Shown piece by piece: positions 21,980 through 30,215 of a DNA stretch of 64,000 nucleotides. This DNA is from a bacterium. Its GTDB lineage: Bacteria; Bacillota; Bacilli; Lactobacillales; Streptococcaceae. Position numbers and translations under genes: made by a program. Numbering within the stretch: the first letter of the stretch is position 1; every line of letters starts with the position of its first letter. The DNA lies in assembly GCA_905221215.1 (NCBI GenBank), contig CAJNCI010000001.1, positions 124,001 to 188,000 of the forward strand. The letters run 5' to 3'. The notes below the pieces were generated by a model, which was not told the origin of the DNA, did no database searches, and worked only from the letters and a program-made list of their open reading frames with translations.

Positions 21980-22663
21980 GTGGAAAATCTGAAAAAAATG
22001 GCAGGTATCAAGGCTGCTGAGTTTGTCAAGGATGGTATGGTTGTCGGACTAGGAACGGGGTCTACTGCCTATTATTTTGTAGAAGAAATCGGTCGTCGTA
22101 TCAAGGAAGAAGGACTGCAAATTACAGCTGTAACGACTTCCAGTGTGACCAGTAAACAGGCTGAAGGCCTTAACATCCCGCTCAAGTCTATTGACCAAGT
22201 AGACTTGGTTGATGTGACGGTTGACGGAGCGGATGAAGTAGATAGTCAGTTTAACGGAATCAAAGGCGGTGGTGGTGCCCTTCTGATGGAGAAGGTTGTC
22301 GCAACGCCCTCAAAAGAATATATTTGGGTAGTGGATGAAAGCAAGCTAGTCGAGAAATTGGGTGCTTTCAAACTGCCAGTGGAAGTAGTTCAGTATGGTG
22401 CAGAACAGGTCTTTCGTCGTTTTGAGCGAGCTGGCTACAAACCAAGTTTCCGTGAAAAAGACGGCCAACGTTTTGTGACCGATATGCAGAACTTTATCAT
22501 TGACCTTGCCTTGGATGTCATTGAAGATCCAATTGCTTTCGGACAAGAATTGGACCATATCGTTGGTGTCGTAGAGCACGGCTTGTTCAACCAAATGGTG
22601 GATAAGGTAATTGTTGCGGGACGAGACGGGGTTCAGATTTTAACTTCAACAAAAGCAATATAA
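21980..22663 (+). CDS. rpiA: Ribose-5-phosphate isomerase A
   Basis: 227 aa with a GTG start at 21980 preceded by GGAGGTG. Motifs are [12 protein letters not shown], the phosphate-binding [17 protein letters not shown] and [11 protein letters not shown], all part of the RpiA active site. It interconverts ribose 5-phosphate and ribulose 5-phosphate, and so links nucleoside breakdown by DeoB/PunA with the pentose phosphate pathway. It is first in a tight operon with deoB (23 nt gap). Confidence 0.97.
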   Translation: MENLKKMAGIKAAEFVKDGMVVGLGTGSTAYYFVEEIGRRIKEEGLQITAVTTSSVTSKQAEGLNIPLKSIDQVDLVDVTVDGADEVDSQFNGIKGGGGALLMEKVVATPSKEYIWVVDESKLVEKLGAFKLPVEVVQYGAEQVFRRFERAGYKPSFREKDGQRFVTDMQNFIIDLALDVIEDPIAFGQELDHIVGVVEHGLFNQMVDKVIVAGRDGVQILTSTKAI

Positions 22664-22686
22664 CTAAAATAATAAGGAGATACACT

Positions 22687-23898
22687 ATGTCAAAATTTAA
22701 TCGTATTCACTTGGTAGTACTGGATTCTGTGGGAATCGGTGCTGCACCAGATGCCAATAACTTTGTCAATGCAGGGGTTCCAGACGGAGCTTCTGACACA
22801 CTGGGACATATTTCTAAAACAGTTGGTTTGAATGTGCCAAATATGGCTAAAATCGGTCTAGGAAATATTCCTCGCGAAACTCCTCTGAAGACTGTTCCAG
22901 CTGAAAGCAATCCAACAGGATATGCAACAAAATTGGAAGAAGTATCTCTTGGTAAGGATACTATGACTGGACACTGGGAAATCATGGGACTCAATATTAC
23001 TGAGCCTTTCGATACTTTTTGGAACGGATTCCCAGAAGAAATCTTGACAAAAATCGAAGAATTTTCAGGACGTAAGATCATTCGTGAAGCTAATAAACCT
23101 TATTCAGGTACGGCTGTTATCGATGATTTCGGACCACGTCAGATGGAAACTGGAGAGTTGATTATCTATACTTCAGCTGACCCTGTTTTGCAGATTGCTG
23201 CCCACGAAGACATTATTCCTTTGGATGAATTGTACCGTATCTGTGAATACGCTCGTTCGATTACCCTTGAGCGTCCTGCCCTTCTTGGTCGCATCATTGC
23301 CCGTCCATATGTTGGTGAGCCAGGTAACTTCACTCGTACAGCAAACCGTCGTGACTTGGCAGTATCTCCATTTGCACCGACTGTTTTGGATAAATTGAAT
23401 GAGGCTGGTATCGATACTTACGCTGTTGGTAAAATCAACGATATCTTTAACGGTGCTGGTATCAACCATGACATGGGACACAATAAGTCAAACAGCCACG
23501 GAATTGATACACTATTGAAGACTATGGGACTTGCTGAGTTTGAAAAAGGATTCTCTTTCACAAACTTGGTTGACTTTGATGCCCTTTACGGTCATCGACG
23601 CAATGCTCACGGTTACCGTGATTGCTTGCATGAGTTTGATGAACGCTTGCCTGAAATCATCGCAGCCATGAGAGAGAACGACCTTCTCTTGATTACTGCG
23701 GATCATGGAAATGACCCAACTTACGCAGGAACAGACCACACTCGTGAATATATTCCATTGTTGGCTTACAGCCCTGCCTTTAAGGGAAATGGTGTCATTC
23801 CAGTTGGACATTTTGCAGATATCTCAGCGACTGTTGCCGATAACTTTGATGTTGAAACTGCCATGATTGGGGAAAGTTTCTTAGACAAATTGGTATAA
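22687..23898 (+). CDS. deoB: Phosphopentomutase
   Basis: 403 aa, an alkaline-phosphatase superfamily metalloenzyme. Metal ligands are recognisable in [14 protein letters not shown] at the N-terminus and in [10 protein letters not shown] and [10 protein letters not shown] near the C-terminus; the phospho-acceptor Thr lies in [10 protein letters not shown]. It converts (deoxy)ribose 1-phosphate, made by PunA, DeoD and Pdp, into the 5-phosphate. AAGGAGATA precedes the start. The DUF1697 gene follows after one base. Confidence 0.97.
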   Translation: MSKFNRIHLVVLDSVGIGAAPDANNFVNAGVPDGASDTLGHISKTVGLNVPNMAKIGLGNIPRETPLKTVPAESNPTGYATKLEEVSLGKDTMTGHWEIMGLNITEPFDTFWNGFPEEILTKIEEFSGRKIIREANKPYSGTAVIDDFGPRQMETGELIIYTSADPVLQIAAHEDIIPLDELYRICEYARSITLERPALLGRIIARPYVGEPGNFTRTANRRDLAVSPFAPTVLDKLNEAGIDTYAVGKINDIFNGAGINHDMGHNKSNSHGIDTLLKTMGLAEFEKGFSFTNLVDFDALYGHRRNAHGYRDCLHEFDERLPEIIAAMRENDLLLITADHGNDPTYAGTDHTREYIPLLAYSPAFKGNGVIPVGHFADISATVADNFDVETAMIGESFLDKLV

Positions 23899-23899
23899 G

Positions 23900-24460
23900 A
23901 TGACGCGCTATGCTTTGCTTGTGAGAGGTATTAATGTTGGTGGCAAGAATAAGGTTGCCATGGCGGAGCTTCGTCAAGAATTGACAGAGTTGGGACTGGG
24001 AAAGGTTGAAACCTACATCAACAGCGGCAATATTTTCTTTACTTCGACAGGACCTAGAACCCAATTGGTTGAAAAATTAGAGACTTTCTTTGAAGTCCAT
24101 TATCCATTTATTCAGAGCTTTTCTTTACTAAATCAGGAGGACTTTGAAGCGGAACTTAAAAATCTGCCTGAATGGTGGACTAGAGATTTGGCACGAAAAG
24201 ATGTCCTCTTTTACACCGAGGGCTTGGATGTGGAGCAAGTCATTGAGACAGTTGAAAACTTAGAGCTGAAAGATGAAGTGCTTCATTTTGGAAAACTTGG
24301 GATTTTCTGGGGAAAATTCTCTGAAAAATCCTACTATGCAACTGCCTATCACAAGTACTTGCTCAAGATGTCATTCTATCGCCACATTACCATTCGCAAT
24401 GCTAAAACCTTTGACAAAATTGGTCAAATGCTAAAAAATAATAAAGGAGACACACAATGA
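23900..24460 (+). CDS. DUF1697 family protein
   Basis: 186 aa. It begins with the family signature YALLVRGINVGGKNKVAM followed by YINSGNIFF. DUF1697 proteins are widespread and uncharacterised. The gene starts 1 nt after deoB and its stop overlaps the start of punA (ATGA), so it is embedded in the nucleoside operon and translationally coupled. A role tied to nucleoside metabolism is suggested by position only. Confidence 0.85.
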   Translation: MTRYALLVRGINVGGKNKVAMAELRQELTELGLGKVETYINSGNIFFTSTGPRTQLVEKLETFFEVHYPFIQSFSLLNQEDFEAELKNLPEWWTRDLARKDVLFYTEGLDVEQVIETVENLELKDEVLHFGKLGIFWGKFSEKSYYATAYHKYLLKMSFYRHITIRNAKTFDKIGQMLKNNKGDTQ

Positions 24461-25266
24461 CATTTTTAGATAAAATCAAGGAAACAGCTACTTTCCTGAA
24501 AGAAAAAGGAATCCAAGAGCCTGAGTTCGGTCTAATCCTTGGGTCAGGACTTGGAGAATTGGCAGAAGAAATCGAAAATCCAGTTGTAGTAGACTATGCT
24601 GATATTCCAAACTGGGGTCGTTCAACAGTAGTCGGTCACGCTGGTAAATTGGTATATGGTGAACTGGCAGGTCGCAAGGTCTTGGCTCTTCAAGGTCGTT
24701 TCCATTTCTACGAAGGAAATCCTCTGGAAGTTGTGACTTTCCCAGTTCGTGTCATGAAAGTTCTTGGATGTGAAGGTGTTATTGTAACCAACGCAGCTGG
24801 TGGTATTGGATATGGTCCTGGTACTTTGATGGCTATCTCAGACCATATCAATATGACGGGGCAAAATCCATTGATGGGTGAAAACTTGGATGACTTTGGC
24901 CCACGCTTCCCAGATATGTCTAAAGCCTACACTCCAGAATATCGTGCTACTGCCCATGAAGTGGCTAAGAAACTTGGTATCAAGCTTGATGAAGGTGTCT
25001 ATATCGGTGTAACCGGTCCGACTTATGAAACACCAGCAGAGATTCGTGCCTATAAGACACTGGGAGCAGATGCAGTTGGTATGTCGACTGTTCCTGAAGT
25101 TATTGTAGCAGCCCACTCAGGCTTGAAAGTTCTAGGAATTTCATGTATTACTAACTTTGCGGCTGGTTTCCAAGAAGAACTTAACCACGAAGAAGTTGTA
25201 GAAGTGACTGAACGTGTCAAAGGTGATTTCAAAGGCTTGCTGAAAGCGATTCTTGCAGAATTGTAA
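24457..25266 (+). CDS. punA: Purine nucleoside phosphorylase, trimeric type
   Basis: 269 aa, PNP family 2 (PunA/XapA type). The phosphate-binding GSGLGELA, RFHFYEG and the base-binding segment TNAAGGI are present, as is GPTYETPAEIR. It phosphorolyses (deoxy)inosine and (deoxy)guanosine to free base and pentose 1-phosphate, which DeoB then uses. It overlaps the DUF1697 gene by 4 nt with GGAGA upstream. Beyond its stop lies a hairpin and then the lipase-lectin gene, which interrupts the punA-deoD neighbourhood. Confidence 0.95.
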   Translation: MTFLDKIKETATFLKEKGIQEPEFGLILGSGLGELAEEIENPVVVDYADIPNWGRSTVVGHAGKLVYGELAGRKVLALQGRFHFYEGNPLEVVTFPVRVMKVLGCEGVIVTNAAGGIGYGPGTLMAISDHINMTGQNPLMGENLDDFGPRFPDMSKAYTPEYRATAHEVAKKLGIKLDEGVYIGVTGPTYETPAEIRAYKTLGADAVGMSTVPEVIVAAHSGLKVLGISCITNFAAGFQEELNHEEVVEVTERVKGDFKGLLKAILAEL

Positions 25267-25272
25267 AAAACT

Positions 25273-25319
25273 TGGTGATGGGATTAGACTAAAAATGAAG
25301 GTTTTAGTTCTCATCGCCT
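25273..25319 (+). terminator. Hairpin after punA
   Basis: GGTGATG...ACTAAAA pairs with TTTTAGT...CATCGCC. Only a short T run follows, so termination may be partial. Its right arm ends in GTTCTCATCGCC (25307-25318), which recurs exactly in front of deoD. The following 25320-25508 is AT-rich; no clear promoter was found for the lipase gene. Confidence 0.5.
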
Positions 25320-25508
25320 TTAGTAGAGAAGATTGGGTTTGTTGTGATTAAAAGATGAACAAAAATCCAATCAACTACTATATTTTTACAAAAAATTTGT
25401 CACATTCTTATTCATCAATTAGGAGAAATGACCTGGAAAGACGAAATAGCTTACAGGCTGAGTAATCTGATTGGTAAATAGGGGAAAATAAAAGAAAGTT
25501 AGAAAAGA

Positions 25509-28241
25509 ATGAAAATCGGTCAACGACTTATGCGTTTTGGCATAAAAAAATTAAGTATCGGAGTTGTATCTGTTGCAGTTGGCTTTGCTTTTTTAGCACC
25601 GACAGGAATTTCTGCCAATGAAGGAAGTCCAGTTGTGAAAAACGAAGCCCCTCTAGTCGTAAATGCAACGGATAGTCCGACAAAACTAGAACATACTGAT
25701 AAAAAACAGGAAACACCTCTTATAGAGGAAAGGGCGGAAGTTATCCAACCAGCTCCAGAAACAAAAGAAGTCCTTAAAAATCAGAAGGAAGAAGAAAAGC
25801 TGGAATCCCATAAACCAGAGCCTGTTCTAGTTCCTGAAGACGTGAATAAAGAGGAAAATGTAAAGGATGAGGCTACAACTTCTCGTCCAGTGACAGCAGA
25901 AGATCTTTTGAAAATCTCAAAAGGAGAACTGCACTCAGAAAATGATTTACTTGACAATTCTCTTTATGGTGAAAAAGTCCTTGATTTAGAAGGTGATGAT
26001 GATCAGGATGGTATCAAAAATAAGGATGAACTTTATGTTTATCATAAAGATGGCAAGGACTATTTAGGATATAACAGTCATCCATTACTGGCGGACAGTG
26101 ATGGAGACGGATTAGCAGATGGAGAAGATGATAATAAGAAACAATGGTATGTTACAGATCGAGATGCTCTTCTCTTCATGGAGTTATCCTATCGTGATGA
26201 TGACTATATCGAAAAAATCCTAGATCATAAGAATCCATTTCCGAGTCTCTACTTGAATCGTCAAGAATATAAGATGATGCACAATGAGTTAGCCCCGTTT
26301 TGGAAGATGAAGAAATCTTACCATACAGCTAGTGGTTTGGATGCTTATCTATTTGAAACTAAGAGTGATTTTCCTTATTTAAAAGACAATACTGTTCAAA
26401 TGTTGGCTATACGTGGGACAAGACTGAATGATGCAAAAGATTTGAGAACGGACTTGACCTTGCTAGGAGGAAATAAACCTGCACAAGCGGATGATATCCG
26501 TAATGTTGTAAAAGAATTGGCGCAGGATTCCAGCATTACCAATCTGTATATGACAGGCCATTCTTTAGGAGGCTATTTAGCTCAAATAGCAACGGTTGAA
26601 GCCTATCAGAAATATCCTACTTTTTATAATAATGTTTTGAAAAAAGTGACAACATTTAATGCGCCTAAGGTCATTACTTCAAGAACAATCTGGAATGCCA
26701 AAAATGGTTTCTGGGATGTAGGATTAGAAAGTCGGAAACTTGCTGTAAATGGAAAAATTAAACATTATGTAGTGGATAATGACAATGTGGTTACATCTGT
26801 GCTACAAAATGATAGTGATGTTGTGACATCTACAGGAAGTGCCAATGTTAAGCACCGTTCGCGTGGCTATTATGAAAGCCGTATGAATGATATTCCAAAC
26901 TTTAATATTGGAAAACGAACAACATTGGATAAGCAGGGATACCGTGATCCAAAACTGGAAAAAATTTCTTTCTTTAAGAAACAACAACTCCCTCTGTCAT
27001 CTAGTCAACCAAGCGCTGAACCTCTTGAAAATATAGCTCTAGGGAAACGGGTTACCCAAAGTTCGACAGCTTTTGAAGGTGACGCTAGAAGGGCTGTGGA
27101 TGGAAAAGTTGATGGGAATTATGCTCATCATTCTGTAACGCATACAGAGTTTCAATCTAAGCCTTGGTGGCAAGTCGATTTAGACAAGGAAGAAACGATT
27201 CGTCAAATCAATATCTATAATCGAACAGATACTGCTCAGGATAGGCTTACCAATTTTAATGTGATTCTTTTAGATAGTTCTGGGAAAGAAATTGAAAGAA
27301 AGCGCATTGCATCTCTGAGAGATATCTCTGCACAAATTGCAATTGACTATAAAAAAGCTCGTTTTGTCCGTATTGAGTTAGATGGTTACAATGCTCTCAG
27401 TCTCGCAGAAGTTCAAGTCTTGCGTGCTGAGAATATCGCATGGAAAAAGCAAGCACGCCAAAGTTCTACCGAGTTTGGAGGAGATGCTAGTCGTGCCTTG
27501 GATGGCAATACCAATAGTAGCTACAGCCAGCAATCGATTACGCATACAAAATTTGAAAATCAGCCTTGGTGGGAAGTTGATTTAGGTCGTACAGAACAGG
27601 TAGGACTTGTCCGCCTTTATAATCGTGGAGATGGCGAACTTTCTAAACGTTTGGCAGATTTTGATGTGATTTTATATGATGAAAAAGGGAAAGAAGTTAC
27701 TAGAAAATATGTTTCTCGTTTAGAAGGAAATCGTCTAGACCTCCAGTTGAATGGGAAACTAGGTCGCCGTGTTCGTATTCAATTGCGTCAGAAAAATCAA
27801 GCTCTCAGTCTTGCTGAAGTAGAAGTGTTTCGATTTATGGCTAAGAATGCTGTGACACCACCAACTTCTAAGCCAGTACAAGTGTTAAATTACACTCCTG
27901 TAAAAGATAAAACCCTAACTATTCAGCATAGTGGAGCTTACATTGCACGCTATTCTATAACTTGGGAAGAAGTTACAGTAGATAAAAATGGTCATTCAGT
28001 TGTTCGCAGTCATTCTTGGGAAGGAAATGGACGTAATCAGACTGCAGGTTTTGTCCTCAACCTCCCAATTAAAGAAAATATGCGTAATCTTCGAATTAAG
28101 ATTGAAAAGAGAACAGGTCTTATCTGGAATAGATGGCAAACGATCTATGACAACAGACCTCTCCTTGCCCGACCACATCGAAAAATCACTCATTGGGGTA
28201 CGACATTGAATTCCAAGGTGAGTGACGATGATGTCTTGTAA
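25509..28241 (+). CDS. Secreted lipase with two F-type lectin domains and a cytolysin domain-4-like C-terminus
   Basis: 910 aa, multidomain. Residues 1-36 are a signal peptide of the YSIRK type (FGIKKLSIGVVSVAVG); 37-130 is an acidic Pro/Glu-rich linker. Two calcium loops of thrombospondin-3/dockerin type follow: D163-x-D-x-D-G and D196-x-D-x-D-G-L-x-D. A class 3 lipase domain (about 212-455) has the nucleophile elbow GHSLGG (Ser352); candidate Asp423/425 and His449 could complete the triad. Two F5/8-type-C F-type lectin domains (about 506-640 and 642-776) each fit HX26RXDX4[RK] (H545/R572 and H679/R706). The last about 120 residues resemble domain 4 of cholesterol-dependent cytolysins, with an undecapeptide-like stretch (867-877) and a GTTL loop (898-900). 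There is no LPXTG motif. The substrate is unknown; targeting to fucosylated, cholesterol-bearing host membranes is inference. Confidence 0.85.
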   Translation: MKIGQRLMRFGIKKLSIGVVSVAVGFAFLAPTGISANEGSPVVKNEAPLVVNATDSPTKLEHTDKKQETPLIEERAEVIQPAPETKEVLKNQKEEEKLESHKPEPVLVPEDVNKEENVKDEATTSRPVTAEDLLKISKGELHSENDLLDNSLYGEKVLDLEGDDDQDGIKNKDELYVYHKDGKDYLGYNSHPLLADSDGDGLADGEDDNKKQWYVTDRDALLFMELSYRDDDYIEKILDHKNPFPSLYLNRQEYKMMHNELAPFWKMKKSYHTASGLDAYLFETKSDFPYLKDNTVQMLAIRGTRLNDAKDLRTDLTLLGGNKPAQADDIRNVVKELAQDSSITNLYMTGHSLGGYLAQIATVEAYQKYPTFYNNVLKKVTTFNAPKVITSRTIWNAKNGFWDVGLESRKLAVNGKIKHYVVDNDNVVTSVLQNDSDVVTSTGSANVKHRSRGYYESRMNDIPNFNIGKRTTLDKQGYRDPKLEKISFFKKQQLPLSSSQPSAEPLENIALGKRVTQSSTAFEGDARRAVDGKVDGNYAHHSVTHTEFQSKPWWQVDLDKEETIRQINIYNRTDTAQDRLTNFNVILLDSSGKEIERKRIASLRDISAQIAIDYKKARFVRIELDGYNALSLAEVQVLRAENIAWKKQARQSSTEFGGDASRALDGNTNSSYSQQSITHTKFENQPWWEVDLGRTEQVGLVRLYNRGDGELSKRLADFDVILYDEKGKEVTRKYVSRLEGNRLDLQLNGKLGRRVRIQLRQKNQALSLAEVEVFRFMAKNAVTPPTSKPVQVLNYTPVKDKTLTIQHSGAYIARYSITWEEVTVDKNGHSVVRSHSWEGNGRNQTAGFVLNLPIKENMRNLRIKIEKRTGLIWNRWQTIYDNRPLLARPHRKITHWGTTLNSKVSDDDVL

Positions 28242-28278
28242 TCTGATGATACAATGACAGTTAGATAATTTAGTTTAT

Positions 28279-28313
28279 AAAAAACTACCTGAGCTCGAAT
28301 AGGACTCAGGTAG
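28279..28313 (-). terminator. Terminator-like hairpin pointing leftward
   Basis: CTACCTGAG / CTCAGGTAG is a perfect 9-bp stem. The T tract (six residues) is on the minus-strand side only; on the plus strand no T run follows. Flanking genes are both rightward. Confidence 0.6.
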
Positions 28314-28356
28314 CTATCTGTGAGAGAATAAAATTAAAAAAGAAAGGTAGAGTAAG

Positions 28357-28462
28357 GTGTTCTGATTTGAACACGAGCGGAAAACTTGGAAAATAGATAA
28401 TCTTACTTAGAAATCAGGATTTCTCGTCAGATTCCTAATTTTCAGTCGTTTTCTTCTCGCTC
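28357..28462 (+). ncRNA. Structured element A1
   Basis: Hairpin GTGTTC/GAACAC (28357-28374), then a long interrupted stem: GAGCG/CGCTC, GAAAAC/GTTTTC, GAAAAT/ATTTTC, AATCT/AGATT, capped by GAAATC/GATTTC. The internal loop has AGATAA on the left and TTCCTA on the right, shared with B and with the parC leader element. The direction is assigned from the downstream gene and from conserved sequence; expression is not shown. Confidence 0.55.
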
Positions 28463-28497
28463 TCTGATCTTCATAAAATAAAGAAAGGATGGGTAAA

Positions 28498-28604
28498 CCG
28501 TATTCATTGAACTGAATACGGGCGGAGAACTGTGTAAAAAAGATAAACTGTCTAGCATCTACGATGCGTCGTCAGTTTCCTATTTTTACTTTATTCTCTG
28601 TCGC
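28498..28604 (+). ncRNA. Structured element B1
   Basis: Hairpin CCGTATTCA/TGAATACGG, then stems GCG/CGC, GAGAA/TTCTC, GTAAAAA/TTTTTAC, AAACTG/CAGTTT and the cap GCATC/GATGC. It keeps the AGATAA / TTCCTA internal loop although its stem sequences differ from A1. Confidence 0.55.
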
Positions 28605-28638
28605 TATCCTAAATATACAAAATAAGAAAGGTAGAGCG

Positions 28639-28745
28639 CGTATTCTAATTTGAACACGAGCGGAAAACTCGGAAAATAGATAATTTGACTGAGAAATCAG
28701 GATTTCTCGTCAGATTCCTAATTTTCAGTCGTTTTCTTCTCGCTC
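28639..28745 (+). ncRNA. Structured element A2
   Basis: Same fold as A1. The first hairpin has one mismatch (CGTATTC/GAACACG). The upper stem changes from AATCT to AATTT while the opposite arm stays AGATT, compensated by G-U pairing. Confidence 0.5.
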
Positions 28746-28780
28746 TCTGATCTTCATAAAATAAAGAAAGGATGGGTAAA

Positions 28781-28888
28781 CCGTATTCATTGAACTGAAT
28801 ACGGGCGGAGAACTGTGTAAAAAAGATAAACTGTCTAGCATCTACGATGCGTCGTCAGTTTCCTATTTTTACTTTGTTCTCATCGCCC
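28781..28888 (+). ncRNA. Structured element B2, adjoining deoD
   Basis: As B1, but the closing stem is GGGCG/CGCCC plus GAGAAC/GTTCTC, the strongest of the four. It ends 14 nt before the deoD start codon, and no Shine-Dalgarno sequence lies in between. Confidence 0.55.
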
Positions 28889-28902
28889 TTTATATCTTAA
28901 CT

Positions 28903-29613
28903 ATGTCTATTCATATTGCTGCTCAGCAGGGTGAAATTGCTGATAAAATTCTTCTTCCTGGAGATCCTCTTCGTGCCAAGTTTATTGCGGAGAATTTCCT
29001 TGAAGATGCTGTTTGTTTTAACGAAGTGCGTAACATGTTTGGTTACACTGGTACTTACAAGGGCCACCGTGTATCTGTTATGGGAACTGGGATGGGAATG
29101 CCATCTATTTCGATTTATGCGCGTGAGTTGATTGTTGACTACGGAGTGAAGAAATTGATCCGCGTGGGAACTGCGGGTTCGTTAAATAAAGATGTTCATG
29201 TTCGTGAATTGGTTTTGGCGCAAGCAGCTGCAACCAACTCAAACATCGTCCGTAATGATTGGCCACAGTATGATTTCCCACAAATCGCTAGCTTTAACTT
29301 GCTAGATAAGGCTTATCATATTGCCAAAAATCTCGGTATGACAACTCATGTTGGGAACGTTTTGTCATCTGATGTTTTTTATTCAAACTACTTTGAAAAG
29401 AATATCGAGCTTGGTAAATGGGGAGTTAAAGCTGTGGAAATGGAAGCAGCAGCTCTTTACTATCTTGCTGCCCAACATCATGTTGATGCCCTTGCTATCA
29501 TGACCATCTCTGATAGCTTGGTCAATCCTGACGAAGATACAACTGCAGAAGAACGCCAAAATACCTTCACCGATATGATGAAGGTTGGTTTGGAAACCTT
29601 GATTGCAGAATAA
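28903..29613 (+). CDS. deoD: Purine nucleoside phosphorylase DeoD, hexameric type
   Basis: 236 aa, PNP family 1. Typical motifs are [14 protein letters not shown] (phosphate/ribose site), the GTGMGMPS strand, RVGTAGSL and VEMEAAALY, with the catalytic Asp in TISDS. It cleaves adenosine and other purine (deoxy)nucleosides. There is no Shine-Dalgarno sequence: the 14 nt before ATG are TTTATATCTTAACT, and upstream of that lies structured element B2. The gene is followed by a terminator and the convergent kinase-like gene. Confidence 0.95.
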   Translation: MSIHIAAQQGEIADKILLPGDPLRAKFIAENFLEDAVCFNEVRNMFGYTGTYKGHRVSVMGTGMGMPSISIYARELIVDYGVKKLIRVGTAGSLNKDVHVRELVLAQAAATNSNIVRNDWPQYDFPQIASFNLLDKAYHIAKNLGMTTHVGNVLSSDVFYSNYFEKNIELGKWGVKAVEMEAAALYYLAAQHHVDALAIMTISDSLVNPDEDTTAEERQNTFTDMMKVGLETLIAE

Positions 29614-29622
29614 TTATAGCAA

Positions 29623-29662
29623 AAAAGGAAGCCCTTCTTTATGAATTGGAGGACTTCCTTTT
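29623..29662. terminator. Terminator between deoD and the convergent NTPase gene
   Basis: AAAAGGAAG and CTTCCTTTT pair around a 20-nt loop. The right arm overlaps the last codons of the minus-strand gene. Confidence 0.65.
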
Positions 29663-30163
29663 CTTATCCAGAAATTGATCTAGTTCTTTCTGATTTCGAA
29701 GAATAGTGACTTTATGTGAGTGTTCTTGGCAAAGTTTTTGGTAATTTTTTCTTTGAGCTTTAGTACGCCCATCCCAGAGAATCCATCGAATAAACTCCCA
29801 ATTAAATTGTTCTTGACAACCTTCTGCCATACTTTCTCTGACTTTGCCTCGGTATTTTAGATAACGTTTAAAGGCTCGAAAGAGACAAGTCCATGGTGAA
29901 AAATTGAGAAAGATGATTTGATCAGCTTCCTGCATTCTTTCCTCGTAATAGCACCAAGAATAATTCCCATCGATGACCCAAGCTTCATTCTTTGTGAGAA
30001 AGTTTTTCATCTCGGTCAACATCCATTCGCGGTCGCTGTCTTGCCAACCAGGTTGAAATTGGAGTGTGTCCATGTGAAGTTTTGGAATGGAGTAGTAGTG
30101 AGACAACTTTTCTGCTAGAGTTGACTTACCAGCACCAGAATATCCGATAATTGCAATTTTCAT
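29639..30163 (-). CDS. P-loop kinase-like protein (topology modulation protein/FlaR family)
   Basis: 174 aa. The N-terminus has a Walker A motif GYSGAGKST and an adenylate-kinase-like layout (HMDTLQFQPGW, then WVIDGNYSWC). This resembles proteins annotated as DNA topology modulation protein FlaR, a name with little experimental support; a small nucleotide or metabolite kinase is equally likely. The C-terminus is lysine/serine-rich. It is on the minus strand, facing deoD and upstream-adjacent to rpsT. Confidence 0.75.
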   Translation of the reverse strand: MKIAIIGYSGAGKSTLAEKLSHYYSIPKLHMDTLQFQPGWQDSDREWMLTEMKNFLTKNEAWVIDGNYSWCYYEERMQEADQIIFLNFSPWTCLFRAFKRYLKYRGKVRESMAEGCQEQFNWEFIRWILWDGRTKAQRKNYQKLCQEHSHKVTILRNQKELDQFLDKKRKSSNS

Positions 30164-30186
30164 TTTCTACCTTTTCCTATTTGAGG

Positions 30187-30213
30187 ACAAAAAAACAGCC
30201 TCTATGGACTGTT
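30187..30213 (-). terminator. Terminator of rpsT
   Basis: In the gene's direction AAACAG-TCC pairs with GG-CTGTTT, then seven T. Confidence 0.75.
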
Positions 30214-30215
30214 TC

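Larger units (their letters stand above)
28341..28624 (+). repeat. Tandem repeat unit 1 (284 bp)
   Basis: Begins AGAAAGGTAGAG. It consists of sub-element A (28341 to about 28480) and sub-element B (about 28481 to 28624). Bases 28410-28592 are identical to 28693-28875 in unit 2 (183 nt without a difference), which indicates recent duplication. Confidence 0.9.
28625..28890 (+). repeat. Tandem repeat unit 2
   Basis: Second copy of the 284-bp unit, offset 283-284 bp. It diverges only in the first 65 bases and the last 15. Its final arm (GTTCTCATCGCCC) differs from unit 1 and gives a longer closing stem next to deoD. Confidence 0.9.
28242..28902. other. 661-bp intergenic region with tandem structured elements
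   Basis: No gene longer than a few codons is credible here. The region holds a leftward terminator-like hairpin (28279-28313) and two copies of a roughly 284-bp unit (28341-28624 and 28625-28890), each made of two stem-loop elements. It ends 14 nt before the deoD ATG. It may form the deoD leader, but no promoter was identified with confidence. Confidence 0.8.

Noticed and set aside
25509-28241. Sortase-anchored surface protein
   Set aside because: The YSIRK-like signal suggested it, but the C-terminus is the domain 4-like segment ending SDDDVL, with no LPXTG, hydrophobic stretch or basic tail.
28341-28890. CRISPR array
   Set aside because: Only two long units (about 284 bp), no short repeat-spacer periodicity and no cas genes; the repeats fold into long stems.
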